Source: Verminephrobacter eiseniae EF01-2 | GTDB lineage: Bacteria; Pseudomonadota; Gammaproteobacteria; Burkholderiales; Burkholderiaceae_C | Direction of reading: 5' to 3' | DNA: 64,000 nt | Assembly (NCBI RefSeq): GCF_000015565.1 | Contig: NC_008786.1 | Coordinates: forward strand, 744,001-808,000 | Part shown: in pieces, positions 62,712-64,000 of the stretch | How positions within the stretch are numbered: the stretch's first letter is position 1 | How the letters are laid out: every line of letters begins with the position of its first letter | The notes under the pieces: generated by a model | What the model was told of the DNA's origin: nothing | The model's database searches: none | The model's input: the letters and a program-made list of their open reading frames with translations, nothing else | Made by a program: the position numbers and the translations under genes

Positions 62712-64000
62712 ATGACCGACCACCCACCGCCCGTCGCTGCGCGCATCGACTACCGCACGGACCCCGGGCAATATCGCCACTGGAAGCTGGCCGTCGATGC
62801 GCCGGTGGCCCGTCTGTCGCTGGCCATCGCCGAGGATGGCGGCATACGCCCGGGATACCAGCTCAAGCTCAACAGCTACGACCTGGGCGTGGACATCGAA
62901 CTGCATGACGCGCTCAACCGCATCCGCTTCGAGCACCCGCAGGTGCGCTCGGTCATCATCACCAGCGCCAGGGAGCGCATCTTCTGCTCGGGCGCGAACA
63001 TCTTCATGCTGGGCCGCTCCAGCCACGCCTGGAAGGTCAATTTCTGCAAGTTCACGAACGAAACGCGCAACGGCATGGAGGACTCGTCCCGGTACTCCGG
63101 CATCAAATTCGTGGCCGCCGTGAATGGCACCTGCGCCGGCGGGGGTTATGAACTGGCACTGGCCTGCGACGCGATCGTGCTGGTCGACGACCGGTCCTGC
63201 GCCGTCTCGCTGCCCGAAGTGCCCCTGCTGGGCGTGCTGCCGGGCACCGGCGGTCTGACCCGGTTGACCGACAAACGCCATGTGCGCCATGACCTGGCGG
63301 ACATTTTTTGCACCAGCGTCGAGGGCGTTCGCGGTCAGCGCGCGCTCGACTGGCGTTTGGTCGACCAGATTGCCAAGCCGGCGCAATTTGCCGCAGCGGT
63401 CGACGCGTGCGCGGCCCGGTTGGGCGCCGGCAGCATGCGCCCGTCCGATGCCCGGGGCGTCCGGGGCATCGCCCTGACACCGCTGGAGCGCGAAGAAAGC
63501 GCCGACAGCCTGCGCTACGCGCATGTCAGCGTCGCCATCGACCGCAGGCGCGGCTGCGCCACGCTGTCCATACAGGCGCCGACCGGCGCGCAGCCCGCAG
63601 ACATCGCGTCCATCGAGGCCGCAGGCGCGGCATGGTGGCCGCTGGCCATGGCGCGCGAACTCGACGATGCCATCTTGCACCTGCGCACCAACGAGTTGGA
63701 CATCGGCACCTGGCTGCTCAAGACCCAAGGCGATGCCGCCGCCGTGCTGGCCAGCGACGCCACCCTGCTGGCGCACCAGGAGCACTGGCTGGTGCGCGAG
63801 ACCATCGGCCTGCTGCGCCGCACCCTGGCCCGCCTGGATGTGTCTGCGCGCAGCCTGTTCGCGCTGATCGAGCCCGGCTGCGCCTGCGCTGGCTCGCTGG
63901 CGGAACTGGCCTTTGCCGCCGACCGCATCTACATGCTGGCGCTGCCGGGCGACGCGCAGCGCGCGCCCCGGCTCACGCTCGACGAATTCAACTTTGGCCT
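62712..64000 (+). CDS. boxC: benzoyl-CoA-dihydrodiol lyase BoxC (partial)
   Basis: The first 429 codons of a crotonase-superfamily protein, open to the window edge; BoxC is normally about 555 residues. FCSGANIFMLG and NGTCAGGGYELALACDAIVL are the active-site and oxyanion-hole regions. It hydrolyses the ring of the 2,3-epoxybenzoyl-CoA product. BoxA and BoxB should follow to the right. ATG 62712 is preceded by GGAG. Confidence 0.93.
   Translation, partial: MTDHPPPVAARIDYRTDPGQYRHWKLAVDAPVARLSLAIAEDGGIRPGYQLKLNSYDLGVDIELHDALNRIRFEHPQVRSVIITSARERIFCSGANIFMLGRSSHAWKVNFCKFTNETRNGMEDSSRYSGIKFVAAVNGTCAGGGYELALACDAIVLVDDRSCAVSLPEVPLLGVLPGTGGLTRLTDKRHVRHDLADIFCTSVEGVRGQRALDWRLVDQIAKPAQFAAAVDACAARLGAGSMRPSDARGVRGIALTPLEREESADSLRYAHVSVAIDRRRGCATLSIQAPTGAQPADIASIEAAGAAWWPLAMARELDDAILHLRTNELDIGTWLLKTQGDAAAVLASDATLLAHQEHWLVRETIGLLRRTLARLDVSARSLFALIEPGCACAGSLAELAFAADRIYMLALPGDAQRAPRLTLDEFNFG

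Overview
The window reads as chromosomal DNA of a GC-rich betaproteobacterium, most likely a member of the Comamonadaceae (Burkholderiales). The evidence is the Bug-type (TctC) substrate-binding proteins, the aerobic box benzoyl-CoA route with a BoxR-type regulator, the hisI-hisE/HIT/tatABC neighbourhood and the gspE-to-gspD layout. Repeated mobile-element remnants and broken genes suggest a genome undergoing rearrangement, like those of host-associated Comamonadaceae such as Verminephrobacter. The species assignment is inference.

Region 1 (1-5149) is the right-hand end of a bacterial microcompartment (BMC) locus: the last codons of a hexameric BMC-H shell protein, a tandem-domain BMC-T shell protein, a short-chain dehydrogenase, an APC amine/amino-acid transporter, an aminoglycoside-phosphotransferase-fold kinase broken by one in-frame TGA, and a DeoR-type regulator on the opposite strand. 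This gene set matches the RMM class (Rhodococcus and Mycobacterium microcompartment), linked in Mycobacterium smegmatis to 1-amino-2-propanol/aminoacetone use. It is the most unusual system here. Region 2 (5150-14372) holds a coiled-coil protein with an 11-residue repeat, a hipBA toxin-antitoxin pair with twin operator-like sites, a Wzm/Wzt-type polysaccharide exporter, a periplasmic PpiC-type isomerase, a large secreted protein of unknown function and a lipoprotein with a His-rich repeat.

Region 3 (14380-25109) is a compact type II secretion operon, transcribed right to left as gspE-F-G-H-I-J-K-L-M-(C/N-like)-D, mostly with stop/start overlaps. Region 4 (25290-35141) is a surface-glycan locus: a glycoside-hydrolase-like membrane-anchored protein and an acyltransferase on the plus strand face an eight-gene operon, rmlBDAC, a DegT aminotransferase, a GT2 glycosyltransferase, a WxcM-type acetyltransferase/ketoisomerase fusion and a GtrA-like protein. 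Together these predict dTDP-L-rhamnose and a dTDP-3-acylamino-3,6-dideoxyhexose. Region 5 (35188-41045) is housekeeping: tatABC, HIT, a patatin-like protein, hisE, hisI, purU and a ChaN-like lipoprotein.

Region 6 (41366-48304) is a mosaic: a TPR protein, two Bug proteins, two copies of a ~166-bp MITE-like repeat, a 712-bp internally deleted ISAs1-family element, two tiny membrane proteins, a broken TonB-like domain, a PaiB-like protein and an AbiEii-type toxin with its antitoxin. Region 7 (48582-58592) is a catabolic island: divergent operons with a three-module flavoprotein fusion, an M20 amidohydrolase and ABC ATPase on one side, and a DapA-family lyase, ABC binding protein and permease, hydantoinase-like amidohydrolase and GntR regulator on the other, around a GTATAC palindrome. 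A third MITE copy sits inside it. Region 8 (58754-64000) has a RES-domain toxin remnant cut by the second 712-bp element, then the start of a box cluster: benzoate-CoA ligase, boxR and boxC, which runs off the right edge.
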